Below, piece by piece: positions 9,079 through 17,024 of a stretch of DNA of 64,000 nucleotides (within the stretch, counting starts at the first letter, position 1; each line of letters begins with the position of its first letter). The translations under genes and the position numbers were made by a program. The stretch spans positions 620,001 through 684,000 of the forward strand of contig NZ_JAIVKU010000004.1 of NCBI RefSeq assembly GCF_020524165.1, given 5' to 3'. The DNA comes from Guptibacillus hwajinpoensis. Its GTDB lineage: Bacteria > Bacillota > Bacilli > Bacillales > Guptibacillaceae. A model generated the notes under the pieces. The model ran no database searches. It was not told the origin of the DNA and saw only the letters and a program-made list of their open reading frames with translations.

Positions 9079-9418
9079 AGGCTACCTCGCTTATAAAACA
9101 AGTTCTTTTTATTGTCAGTTCGTTTGAATTTCATTCTGTCACATATTCAAACACATTTAAAATAATAACACAACTGCTGTCTAAATATGATCATTTTGAC
9201 AAAAGAAGCTCCTATTTTCAAAAGAATCTTACGCTATGGTTATATAAATGAAGATGATTCATTCCATAAGGCTACTTTTCTACCAAAGAATGGAGCAGGA
9301 TTAATCATAAAAGGTATCGTTGTTTTATTACATGCAGATTTATCTTTATTTGTTCCATTTTCAATTTCTTTTTATCGTTATTGCCAATAGTCTACAGGCA
9401 TATTCTATTATGGATTAG
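9079..9418. other. intergenic stretch with no supported gene
   Basis: About 340 bp between murB and the methyltransferase terminator. A 67-codon plus-strand frame (9187-9390) lacks an SD and has no recognisable motif, so it is not called. The stretch is AT-rich and probably carries the murB promoter; nothing else was recognised. Confidence 0.5.
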
Positions 9419-9419
9419 A

Positions 9420-9445
9420 AAACGGAGAGGTTATCCTCTCCGTTT
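9420..9445. terminator. bidirectional-looking terminator after the homocysteine methyltransferase
   Basis: AAACGGAGAGG-TTAT-CCTCTCCGTTT is an 11-bp perfect stem with a 4-nt loop, 10 bp after the stop of the minus-strand methyltransferase gene. Confidence 0.75.
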
Positions 9446-9454
9446 AATCGTAGT

Positions 9455-10504
9455 CTATGCTTTTGTCCGATATGCCGTATTGTTTTTCTTTAACGAGTCA
9501 TCCGATCCGAATAGAAAATGCTTTTCCATATTTGGAGAGTAAATTGAATTAACCGTTGTTCTCCCTACTGTTTCAGCAACTTCTCTAAGCATGCTTGGAG
9601 AAGCGCCACAACATAGTCCGAAATAATTCACCCCGACACTTTTTGCTTCTTTTGCCCATTCTGCTAGTTCATAACGGTTGCAATAAAGTGGATCTAAAGA
9701 AGTTGGAAAGGTTGTCTCGGTTGGCAACGTACAGGCACAGCCCCCATCAGGTAAGTTAAAGAAAGTTGGGTGTTCTTCTGTTGTGCGATAAGGAATGGGA
9801 AGTGCTGCAACGTACCCCCTAACGGACTGCCTGATTTTCTCGATGTACGGCTGCATTGTAGCAGGTCCTCGAAAACAGTTCATTCCAACGACTAACGCTC
9901 CTTGTTCTTCTAATAACCGACAAGCTTCCTCAACCGTATAGCCATCGCGTAGAATGTTTTCACTCATCAGTCCTAGTGTTATCACAGCTTGAAGGCCTTG
10001 TTTTTGGATCTCTTCTAACGCTATCTTTGCTTCTTCATAAAAGTAAAAGGTTTCCCCATTGATGAAATCAACGCCTTCTTCTTTACTCCATTTTACCATC
10101 TCGGCGAACATAGACCGTATTTGTTCTTTACTGTCTTCATCTTCAGGATCAAATAGATTCGTATTTGATATGTTCCCAGCTACAAGGGCTTCCTCTTCAG
10201 GATGTTCTTTCGCTACCTCTTTTGCCAGACGGATGGCTTGTCGATTGAGTGGTTCAAGTAGGTCTTCTTTTCCGATGATTCTCATTTTCTCTCGATGGCC
10301 ATTATACGTAAAAGCAAGCACAACATCAGAGCCTGCAAGCATATAATCACGATAGGTTTGTTTCAGAGCTTCAGGATTATCTAGTGCGACTTCTGGCACG
10401 AATGATCCTGCTTGGAGATAACCTCGTCGTTCCAATTCAAACAAATATCCTTCTCCGCAAATGACTGGGCCCTCTAGCAGACGTTGTTCAAGTGTTCTCT
10501 TCAT
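9455..10504 (-). CDS. homocysteine S-methyltransferase family protein
   Basis: 349-residue zinc-dependent methyltransferase of the BHMT/MmuM family, which moves a methyl group from betaine, S-methylmethionine or a similar donor to homocysteine to make methionine. The barrel shows the early GEGY (16-19), the NGETFYFYEE segment, MNCFRGP and, near the C-terminus, GLCCGASP, which with MNC supplies the three zinc Cys. The SD AAGGAG precedes ATG 10504. The SAM-I riboswitch upstream directly supports a methionine role: expression would stop when SAM is plentiful. The methyl donor cannot be decided from the sequence. Confidence 0.88.
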   Translation of the reverse strand: MKRTLEQRLLEGPVICGEGYLFELERRGYLQAGSFVPEVALDNPEALKQTYRDYMLAGSDVVLAFTYNGHREKMRIIGKEDLLEPLNRQAIRLAKEVAKEHPEEEALVAGNISNTNLFDPEDEDSKEQIRSMFAEMVKWSKEEGVDFINGETFYFYEEAKIALEEIQKQGLQAVITLGLMSENILRDGYTVEEACRLLEEQGALVVGMNCFRGPATMQPYIEKIRQSVRGYVAALPIPYRTTEEHPTFFNLPDGGCACTLPTETTFPTSLDPLYCNRYELAEWAKEAKSVGVNYFGLCCGASPSMLREVAETVGRTTVNSIYSPNMEKHFLFGSDDSLKKNNTAYRTKA

Positions 10505-10535
10505 GTGTAACAGCTCCTTATTCTCAATAAAATAA

Positions 10536-10571
10536 AAAAATCCCTCTTCTTAAAAAATAAGAAGAGGGATT
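10536..10571 (-). terminator. SAM riboswitch terminator
   Basis: On the minus strand, AATCCCTCTTCTTA pairs perfectly with TAAGAAGAGGGATT across a 5-nt loop and is followed by seven T. It lies between the SAM-I aptamer and the methyltransferase start, as expected for attenuation in high SAM. Confidence 0.9.
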
Positions 10572-10581
10572 GCTAACAGTA

Positions 10582-10697
10582 TCCTCCTCTTATCTTCCAG
10601 ATGACATCATCTGTAGGATTTGGCACCAGCTTCAACTTAAGTTGAAAGGTTGCCGGGCATCATAGGGCCTATTCCCTCCGCCGCTCTTGATAAGAGT
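10582..10697 (-). ncRNA. SAM-I (S-box) riboswitch
   Basis: The minus-strand RNA has the S-box core in order: P1 strand CTCTTATC (10689-10696), AAGAGCGGCGGAGGGA, GGCCC-ATGA-GCCCGGCAACC, a long P3 arm, GGTGCCAAATCC-ACAG, and the closing P1 strand GATAAGAG (10587-10594). P1 pairs over 8 bp. The terminator and the methyltransferase gene follow. This is a standard OFF switch for methionine genes. Confidence 0.95.
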
Positions 10698-10725
10698 ATT
10701 GATTTAATTTTTGAACATGTTTGAA

Positions 10726-10754
10726 ATTATAGACCTGGTAAAATAAATTGTCAA
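10726..10754 (-). promoter_or_regulatory. consensus sigma-A promoter for the SAM-riboswitch leader
   Basis: On the minus strand, TTGACA (10749-10754) and TATAAT (10726-10731) are separated by exactly 17 bp, both hexamers matching the consensus perfectly. It lies about 30 bp upstream of the SAM-I aptamer. Confidence 0.85.
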
Positions 10755-10778
10755 TGTTTTTCTGATAATTACGAAATG

Positions 10779-11792
10779 TCAGGAAGATCGACCGCTTTTT
10801 AATCGATAGATGCGATCTTCACGTCCAAGCGGTTCAACAGACATTGATCCCGATGCCACAAAAGAATCGAGATAAGTGCAAACAGCATAGTAAATTTTCG
10901 GTTTCTTTGTCGAGTAGCGCTTGTCTTGAACTTTTCCTTCTTTAATTAGGAACTCGCAAATCATCAAGGCACTCTCTGTACCTTGTTGAATATAGCCGTC
11001 TATCGCTTCCTGTGTTGTGAACGAAAGGTCTCCTACAAAATAAGTTTCTTTCGGTTTCTCGCTAGTCTTTTCTGGTAAAGGTTCTTGAACTTCTTCGGCG
11101 AACAAATCAAAAGAGCCTTGTAACTCCTCTTTAGGTAACTCTTCTATAGCTGTGACGTCTTCTTTTACCTTTTTTGGGATATCTACAGCCTTTAATTTAT
11201 TGCTGCCCCTTTGTAAAGCTTCTTTTTCTTCACGGTAACCCCTGATTAAACTGTTTAACCGTTTTTCTTGTCGATCAAGTAGCGGAAGGTGTAAGGAAAG
11301 TGGCTCTTTCATATCTGCTGGTAGGTTCAAACCTTCAGGGATATCATATGTAGGGGAGCCGTTTTGCATTTTTAATAAAAGTTCATCTAACTCATAATCA
11401 ATTTTCGTAAAACCTTGTACGACTTCTTTTACAATGGTCGCGGGTAAACCTGTGTGCTCTTCGAAATGATTCATTCCAAAATGCCGCATTTCACCTGTTT
11501 TCACATGGCGAACAATATACTGATAGCGTAATGCACGACCGCACTCACATTTTACTTCTTCTGATACAGCCCCTGCATCCACGTAATCTTCTAGGATCCA
11601 ATCGTCAAGCAACATCCCTATTTCTTCATCAGTAGCACCGTTCGGAATCATTCTTCCTTTACTTTTAGCAATCACATTTGCAAATACCGTTTTTTTTCCT
11701 CGTTTAAGTGTATTCATTACATAAAATTGTTGATTTTTTTTTAGCTCTTGAAATAATTCATCTCTTTGAGAGTTTGTTAGGGTCTTTGTCAT
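10779..11792 (-). CDS. DUF3895-like protein of unknown function
   Basis: 337-residue cytosolic protein with no signal or membrane segment. The N-terminal third is basic and contains a CxC pair (VKCECGRAL) and a His-rich HFGMNHFEEH stretch, which look metal-binding; the middle is a charged linker (about 190-245, many E/P/K); the C-terminal part (about 250-325) looks like the DUF3895 domain (TTQEAIDGYIQQG... ICEFLIKEGKV). I am not certain of the family name. The start ATG 11792 follows GAGAGGG. It appears to be a single-gene unit between the SAM-riboswitch gene and the nucleotidase. No function is proposed. Confidence 0.6.
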   Translation of the reverse strand: MTKTLTNSQRDELFQELKKNQQFYVMNTLKRGKKTVFANVIAKSKGRMIPNGATDEEIGMLLDDWILEDYVDAGAVSEEVKCECGRALRYQYIVRHVKTGEMRHFGMNHFEEHTGLPATIVKEVVQGFTKIDYELDELLLKMQNGSPTYDIPEGLNLPADMKEPLSLHLPLLDRQEKRLNSLIRGYREEKEALQRGSNKLKAVDIPKKVKEDVTAIEELPKEELQGSFDLFAEEVQEPLPEKTSEKPKETYFVGDLSFTTQEAIDGYIQQGTESALMICEFLIKEGKVQDKRYSTKKPKIYYAVCTYLDSFVASGSMSVEPLGREDRIYRLKSGRSS

Positions 11793-11874
11793 TTAAATCC
11801 CTCTCTATACGATAGTACCGCCATTATAACAGTCAAGTCAGGTAATGGTAACTACAACATGCTAATTCTTATTA

Positions 11875-11902
11875 TAAAAAAAGCCAATCCTAAAGGATTG
11901 GC
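11875..11902 (-). terminator. terminator of the 2',3'-cyclic phosphodiesterase gene
   Basis: GCCAATCC-TAAA-GGATTGGC is a perfect 8-bp stem followed on the minus strand by eight T-rich bases. It lies 18 bp after the gene's stop. Confidence 0.9.
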
Positions 11903-11919
11903 GAGTGTTCGTAAAGATT

Positions 11920-13953
11920 TTATCGATTCCATTGACGTACGGCAGCGATTTCAGCCATATGTTCAAGTGCATTCGAATTTTTCGCATTCTTTTGCTTGGT
12001 TAAGTCCAATTTGTATGTGGCAAAACCATTTTCGGCTTCACTCAAAAACTGGATGGTTTGGATATCATCAGCATAAGCTTTTGCTTGAAGAGCAGATTCG
12101 AACGTCACGTTTACGTTTTTCTTATTTATGGTCTCAAATGTCCAGTTTTCATCAGCTGAAGGATTAATCGTTTGTTCCGATAGAATGTAGTCAATCAAAA
12201 TCTGTCTATTTTCATCAGGTGAATCAATCACAATATTAGAACCATCTAAGTGAGGAAAGTGGCCTCCACCAGTCGCGCGATAATTGTTCGTAGCTACAAT
12301 GAATGACATGTCTTCTGTTACTTTTTGACCATTGTACGCTAATTCTTTGACGCGATTGGCGTTTGCATTCACAACATTTCCATTTCGATCGTATTTCGCG
12401 GGCTCTGTTACATCAATTTTATAGGTAACGCCGTCAATCACATCAAAATTGTAAGAAGGGAAGTCCAAATTAATTAATGGCTGCTCTTGTTGATCTTTAC
12501 TGTCTATTTGATTAAATTGCCCAGCTGACATTTCAATCCAGTCTTTTAGCTCTGATCCGTTTAACAAAACGGCTTTAAGCGTATTCGGATAAACATACAG
12601 GTCAGCTACATTCTTAATCGCTAGATCACCGGCAGGAATATCTGTATAATAGGACGAACCTCCGCGGCCACCAGCTTTAAAAGGAGCACCGGCAGACAGA
12701 ACGGGGATCCCTTCGTATTCGGTTCCTTGAATATGGTTTTCTACATACCATTTCTGAGCATTCGTCACAATTTGAATAGATGGGTCATCCTTAACAAGTG
12801 CGAAATAACTGGTGATTGGCGCAGTCGTTTCCCCAACAGCGGTTCGAACATAGTCAATCGTCGCCTCATGATCTTCTTGCACTGCACTTAGAATATTCTC
12901 GTCAGCAGGCACAAGAGAAGTCTTTGTCACTTTGTCAAAAATTGGACGAGCCTCCGATTGAGAAGAATTCACTGTCCATTTTCCATTGTCCTCAGTTAAT
13001 TGAAGATCAATAACACCTAAGTGGTCCCCCCAATATCCTGGTTCAACAGAAGGCACACCGTTAATCGTTCCTTTTGTATTGTCCACGCCATCTACATCCT
13101 CAAAGCTGCTCCCTGGAAAAACCTTATGAGCATGTCCAAAAAGAATGGCATCAATCCCATCTACATGGCTTAAGTAGTAAACTGCGTTTTCATCGTTTCC
13201 TTTAGGTGCAGCAGTTTCAAAACCTGAATGAGGAATAGCAACAATGATATCTGCTCCTTGCGCTTTCATTTCAGGAACGTATTTTTTTGCAGTTTCTATG
13301 ATATCTTTTACAATCACTTTTCCTTCAAGGTTGGCTTTATCCCACTGCATCACTTGAGGTGGAACGAATCCAATAACACCAACATTTAGCTGACGTTCTT
13401 CACCAGATTCATCGATAACCGTTTTATTAATAATTTTAAAAGGTGTAAAATAGTTTTGATCATTTTCTGGATTATTGTCGTGATCATCTACGTATACGTT
13501 TGCATTGATATACGGAAAGTTTGCACCCGAAAGACTCGTTTGAAGAAAATCAAGTCCGAAGTTGAATTCATGGTTTCCAATGTTTCCTGCGTCATAATCA
13601 AGGAGATTCATGGCCTTGTACACAGGATGAATTTCACCTTTCTGAAGTGGATCAATTTTAGCGACATAGTCCCCAAGTGGGTTTCCTTGTAGCAAGTCTC
13701 CATTGTCAAAAAGCAGGCTGTTGTCGACTTCATGACGTGCTTCGTTAATTAATGTAGCGGTTTTGGCTAGTCCAAACTCATCGGTTGCTTGGTCCTTGTA
13801 ATAATCATAATTAACGATATTAGTGTGAAGATCTGTCGTCTCTAAAATACGTAAATTCACTTTAGCGTTTGCTGCTTCTGCCGACGACGGTGAAAATGCA
13901 CTGCATGCTAGTCCGATTACTAACGACGCGGTAATGATTGGTTTATTGTTCAT
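11920..13953 (-). CDS. 2',3'-cyclic-nucleotide 2'-phosphodiesterase/3'-nucleotidase
   Basis: 677-residue exported enzyme of the CpdB/YfkN type, which salvages phosphate and nucleosides from extracellular RNA fragments. A signal peptide ends near AEA (about residue 28). The metallophosphatase domain shows TTDLHTN, GNHEFNFG, IPHSGFE and FGHAHKVFPG, the dinuclear metal ligands; the C-terminal 5'-nucleotidase domain includes GGRGGSSYYTDIPAG and the TGGGHFPHLDG loop. There is no LPxTG anchor, so the protein is probably secreted or cell-wall retained. It is about half the size of the fused B. subtilis YfkN. SD AAAGGGGGG precedes ATG 13953. Confidence 0.92.
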   Translation of the reverse strand: MNNKPIITASLVIGLACSAFSPSSAEAANAKVNLRILETTDLHTNIVNYDYYKDQATDEFGLAKTATLINEARHEVDNSLLFDNGDLLQGNPLGDYVAKIDPLQKGEIHPVYKAMNLLDYDAGNIGNHEFNFGLDFLQTSLSGANFPYINANVYVDDHDNNPENDQNYFTPFKIINKTVIDESGEERQLNVGVIGFVPPQVMQWDKANLEGKVIVKDIIETAKKYVPEMKAQGADIIVAIPHSGFETAAPKGNDENAVYYLSHVDGIDAILFGHAHKVFPGSSFEDVDGVDNTKGTINGVPSVEPGYWGDHLGVIDLQLTEDNGKWTVNSSQSEARPIFDKVTKTSLVPADENILSAVQEDHEATIDYVRTAVGETTAPITSYFALVKDDPSIQIVTNAQKWYVENHIQGTEYEGIPVLSAGAPFKAGGRGGSSYYTDIPAGDLAIKNVADLYVYPNTLKAVLLNGSELKDWIEMSAGQFNQIDSKDQQEQPLINLDFPSYNFDVIDGVTYKIDVTEPAKYDRNGNVVNANANRVKELAYNGQKVTEDMSFIVATNNYRATGGGHFPHLDGSNIVIDSPDENRQILIDYILSEQTINPSADENWTFETINKKNVNVTFESALQAKAYADDIQTIQFLSEAENGFATYKLDLTKQKNAKNSNALEHMAEIAAVRQWNR

Positions 13954-14111
13954 ATGTATCCCCCTTTAATAATGAAAAACCTAAACGCCCATCAATAGTT
14001 TACAATGTTTCTGTATGAGTGAATTGTAATATTCTTAAATAAATTGTAAATTGTGAAAAACGGTGCCAAGGAACTAGGTGGTTAGCCTCAATTTGTAGGA
14101 GGAATCAAAAA

Positions 14112-14159
14112 GTGTTGACCGTATTAGCATTCAGTGACCTATTACATCCCTCTCTTTAA
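14112..14159 (+). pseudogene. 15-residue open frame, possibly the remnant of a phosphoesterase gene
   Basis: A short plus-strand frame GTG...TAA with the excellent SD TAGGAGGA 8 nt upstream. Its product, MLTVLAFSDLLHPSL, resembles the first strand and D-x-(L)H metal motif of metallophosphoesterases (the ILAxSDxH type). It then stops, and no continuation was found in the next 50 bp. It could be a truncated gene start or a coincidental leader-like peptide. Confidence 0.3.
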
Positions 14160-14206
14160 TAGAAGAAAACTTATTTATAGAAGAGGGATTGACTGGTCAG
14201 CAACGA

Positions 14207-14584
14207 TTACTCTCTTACAGGCATAAATGATAATGATCCTCTGTTCCCAACGACAACTCTTTTTGAATCAATCTCCCCATCTACCTCATATATAAGGTAC
14301 AACTTTCCATCTTTCACTTCACCTTTTAGATAAGTAGCAGATGGATATAGTTCCTTTAAGTTTTCAATTTGATAAATTTTAATACGTTCACCTGTTTGAT
14401 CGTATACCTCAAGTTTCGTAATTTGTTTCTTTTCCCTAAAAACATGAATAGCGTTATAACCTGATTGTACGCTTGTATTTTCACCCATTATTTCAAAAGG
14501 CAAGCTTTCACGTTGATAGTCTTTATAAATCCCTGATCCAACCCAGAAGCATAGTAAACCAATCACAATCAGCCAACTTTTCAT
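14207..14584 (-). CDS. hypothetical exported or membrane-anchored protein
   Basis: 125-residue protein with one N-terminal hydrophobic segment (about residues 3-18: WLIVIGLLCFWVGSGIY), which could be an uncleaved anchor or signal peptide, and a small beta-rich domain of about 100 residues with no recognised motif. The start ATG 14584 follows AAGGAGAGGG; the frame from 14614 adds ten residues without its own SD. It is a single-gene unit. No function can be given. Confidence 0.65.
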   Translation of the reverse strand: MKSWLIVIGLLCFWVGSGIYKDYQRESLPFEIMGENTSVQSGYNAIHVFREKKQITKLEVYDQTGERIKIYQIENLKELYPSATYLKGEVKDGKLYLIYEVDGEIDSKRVVVGNRGSLSFMPVRE

Positions 14585-14672
14585 ACTCCCTCTCCTTACA
14601 TACAAAATGAACAATTCAATGAGCTTGTTTGCTGTTAGTGTATGTTTTAAAGAATGGTTGGTGTTTTTATAT

Positions 14673-14707
14673 AAAAAAAGACGCCACCTTTATTGGTGAG
14701 CGTCTTT
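14673..14707 (-). terminator. terminator of rlmN
   Basis: On the minus strand, AAAGACGC pairs with GCGTCTTT, with an inner CACC/GGTG stem, and is followed by a T-run. It lies just after the rlmN stop. Confidence 0.85.
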
Positions 14708-14716
14708 CTGTTCGTA

Positions 14717-15784
14717 TTATTTTCCTGCTTTTTCTAGCTTTTTCACTTGTTTACTTCGGAGCTGACCGCAAGCTGCATCAATGTCAGTTCCGTTCTCATG
14801 ACGAATGACGCAATTAATGCCGTTCTTCTTAAGCGTATCATAGAACGCAAGAATTGATTCTTTTTCACTACGCTGATACGAATGGTCATCCACGGGATTG
14901 TAAGGAATCAAGTTTACGTAAGAAAGATGACGTTTGTCTGCGAGAAGTTTTGCGAGCTGTTTCGCTTCTTCCACATGATCGTTAACATCTCTCAACATAA
15001 TATATTCAAAGGTAATTCTGCGGTTGGTTTTCTCAAGGTAATAATCAATCGCAGGCATCAGTTTTCCGAGTGGATAAGCTTTATTGATTTTCATAATCTT
15101 GGTTCGAAGCTCATCATTAGGTGCGTGAAGTGAGATCGCAAGGTTTACTTGAAGATCTTCATTCGCAAAATCGTAAATTTGCTTCGCAAGTCCACTTGTT
15201 GAAACCGTGATATGGCGAGCACCGATGCAAAGACCTTTTTGAGAATTAACGATACGAAGGAAGTCCATCATATTATCGTAGTTATCAAATGGTTCGCCGA
15301 TTCCCATAATAACGATGTGACTTACGCGTTCTTCATTAGCCTTTTCATCAAGAGCATGTTGCACGTTCATGATTTGTTCAACAATTTCTCCGCTTGTAAG
15401 GTCACGGCTCTTCTTAAGAAGTCCACTTGCACAGAAGGAACAACCGATATTACAGCCGACTTGTGTTGTTACACAGACAGATTGGCCGTAATGGAATCGC
15501 ATCAGTACCGTTTCAATAACGTTTCCATCTTGTAATTTAAACAAGAACTTGATCGTACCGTCAGAAGATTCCTGCTTGATTTCTTGCGTTAACGTCTGGA
15601 TCGCAAAGTTTTCTTCTAGAAGTTTGATACAGTCTTTGTTCACATTATTCATTTGAGAAAATTCTTTAACACGCTTTTTATAAAGCCAGTCCCACACCTG
15701 GGAGGCACGGAATTTCTTATGACCACGTTCTAGCAACCATTCAGTTAGCTGATCAAACGTTAATCCGTATATTGATTCTTTCAT
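14717..15784 (-). CDS. rlmN: 23S rRNA (adenine-2503-C2)-methyltransferase
   Basis: 355-residue radical SAM enzyme that methylates C2 of A2503 in 23S rRNA (and A37 of some tRNAs). The radical SAM cluster motif CxxxCxxC is C111-C115-C118 in [12 protein letters not shown], the SAM motif [11 protein letters not shown] follows, and the conserved C-terminal Cys that takes part in methyl transfer is in DIDAACGQL. It has the normal RlmN length and lacks Cfr-specific features that I can recognise, so RlmN is the likely call. SD AGAGGG precedes ATG 15784. Confidence 0.93.
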   Translation of the reverse strand: MKESIYGLTFDQLTEWLLERGHKKFRASQVWDWLYKKRVKEFSQMNNVNKDCIKLLEENFAIQTLTQEIKQESSDGTIKFLFKLQDGNVIETVLMRFHYGQSVCVTTQVGCNIGCSFCASGLLKKSRDLTSGEIVEQIMNVQHALDEKANEERVSHIVIMGIGEPFDNYDNMMDFLRIVNSQKGLCIGARHITVSTSGLAKQIYDFANEDLQVNLAISLHAPNDELRTKIMKINKAYPLGKLMPAIDYYLEKTNRRITFEYIMLRDVNDHVEEAKQLAKLLADKRHLSYVNLIPYNPVDDHSYQRSEKESILAFYDTLKKNGINCVIRHENGTDIDAACGQLRSKQVKKLEKAGK

Positions 15785-15904
15785 TTATAACCCTCTTTTC
15801 AATTCTTAGCCATTCATTCTAATACTACTAGAAGTATAACCAAGTCGCAACCGCTTAGTCTAGAATAGTAATATCGTTTAGAGAAATTGGTGGAAGATTA
15901 AAAC

Positions 15905-16507
15905 TTACAGCAGTGGAATAAAGACGAGAATTAGAAGATCGAAAAGGATGTGAGATAAGAGTGGCACCCAAAAGTTTTTTGTTTTTTCGTATAGCCATCC
16001 CCATGCTACTCCGCCCCCAATCGCTGCTGCTACTAACAAATAGGCATCTGAGTAAAGATGGGCTGTCGCATATAAAATGGTTGCAATGAGTATGGTGTCT
16101 CCTTTTTTATACCGTTTCAATTGTTGCTGGATATACCCTCTCCAGTAAATCTCTTCACCTGGAATGACAACAAAAACAAGACTAATAAAATGCCAAGCTT
16201 TAACGGGTTCCACCACATCGTAAAACCGTTCCATGTCTTCGAATAATGCGGGATAAATCCACTTGATTCCTTCTATTCCAATGTATGAAAGCACATAAAG
16301 CAAAATGGCGCTAATCAGAATATATAGCAAGTGGCTAATTGTTATTTTTCGGAAATGAAGCGTGCCTGTTTTCACACTGAGGAAAATTAATATCGCTAGT
16401 GTAACTGTAAAAACGGGCCAGAACGTTCCAGGATAGCGAACAAAACTTAAAAACAGCAGGATATGTGCTAATAAAAGTGTGCTAAGGATTATGATTTTTT
16501 GGTTCAT
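15905..16507 (-). CDS. CPBP-family intramembrane protease
   Basis: 200-residue polytopic membrane protein with about six to seven transmembrane segments. It has the CPBP (Abi/Rce1-like) motif pair: GEEIYWRG (about residues 119-126, the catalytic Glu pair and Arg) and later the His-containing segments ATAHLYSD and SHILFDLL. The substrate is unknown; family members cleave prenylated proteins, process peptides or give bacteriocin immunity. It is a single gene with SD AGGATGATG before ATG 16507. Confidence 0.85.
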   Translation of the reverse strand: MNQKIIILSTLLLAHILLFLSFVRYPGTFWPVFTVTLAILIFLSVKTGTLHFRKITISHLLYILISAILLYVLSYIGIEGIKWIYPALFEDMERFYDVVEPVKAWHFISLVFVVIPGEEIYWRGYIQQQLKRYKKGDTILIATILYATAHLYSDAYLLVAAAIGGGVAWGWLYEKTKNFWVPLLSHILFDLLILVFIPLL

Positions 16508-16605
16508 GCGTTCATCATCCTATCTTGGTGGCATTTTTTTTCACCCTACCCTGAATGTAACGAACGCATGCCAAGATGAACAGCCTGGATAGGTTACGAT
16601 GTGCT

Positions 16606-16636
16606 AAAAAAGCTAGCGAATGTCGCTAGCTTTTTT
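16606..16636. terminator. bidirectional-looking terminator
   Basis: AAAAAAGCTAGCGA/TCGCTAGCTTTTTT is a 14-bp perfect stem with a 3-nt loop. It lies immediately next to the stop of the small gene at 16637, ending its minus-strand transcript. Confidence 0.88.
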
Positions 16637-16867
16637 CTACTTGCTTTGCGTTTTGCATTTTTCTTGAATGACAGCTAGAGCACTTTCTTTGTCCGGCTGA
16701 TCGCTTTGATGCCAGCGAATTTTCCTTCCAAATTCGTCTGCTTTCGCATACGCATAAATTTTTCCTTCGTATTCGGCCACGCTAATTTCCCAATAATACG
16801 TGACTTCTGCTCCAGTAGGTTGGGTAACATCAACAGGATAGAAAAAATAGTCAACTTTTTTCAGCAT
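16637..16867 (-). CDS. hypothetical 76-residue protein
   Basis: Small soluble protein, rich in aromatic residues and Lys (VDYFFYPVDVTQPTGAEVTYYWEISVA), with no signal peptide, no membrane helix and no recognised domain. The start ATG 16867 has AAGGAG upstream, and a strong terminator directly follows the stop, so it looks like a real single-gene unit. Its promoter region is shared with the divergent lactate permease. Function unknown. Confidence 0.6.
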   Translation of the reverse strand: MLKKVDYFFYPVDVTQPTGAEVTYYWEISVAEYEGKIYAYAKADEFGRKIRWHQSDQPDKESALAVIQEKCKTQSK

Positions 16868-16936
16868 AAAAACAGCTCCTTCATGATCGCTTCACAGCTA
16901 TTTTAACAGATTTTCACTTATCGGTTTGTTTTAAAG

Positions 16937-16952
16937 TGTGATGTTTGTCACT
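16937..16952. promoter_or_regulatory. Rex/Fnr-like site 1 upstream of lactate permease
   Basis: TGTGA-TGTTTG-TCACT is a near-perfect dyad of the TGTGA-N6-TCAC(A/T) class, recognised by Fnr/Crp-family regulators and overlapping in core with Rex sites. It is about 73 bp upstream of the permease start, near a possible -35 TTGTCA. Confidence 0.5.
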
Positions 16953-16982
16953 TAATGTTTTAGTGATTTTAGATAAGCTATA

Positions 16983-16998
16983 TGTGAAGGAAATCACA
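16983..16998. promoter_or_regulatory. Rex/Fnr-like site 2 upstream of lactate permease
   Basis: TGTGA-AGGAAA-TCACA is a perfect 5-6-5 dyad, 26 bp before the permease start codon and 30 bp after site 1. A site here would block the promoter or early transcript, as expected for repression by the NADH-sensing Rex. Confidence 0.55.
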
Positions 16999-17024
16999 TT
17001 AACCTCGTAGAGAAGGTGAGAAAC

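Noticed and set aside
9187-9390. 67-codon plus-strand frame between murB and the methyltransferase
   Set aside because: No SD, no recognisable motif, and it lies in an AT-rich intergenic stretch; most likely a chance frame.
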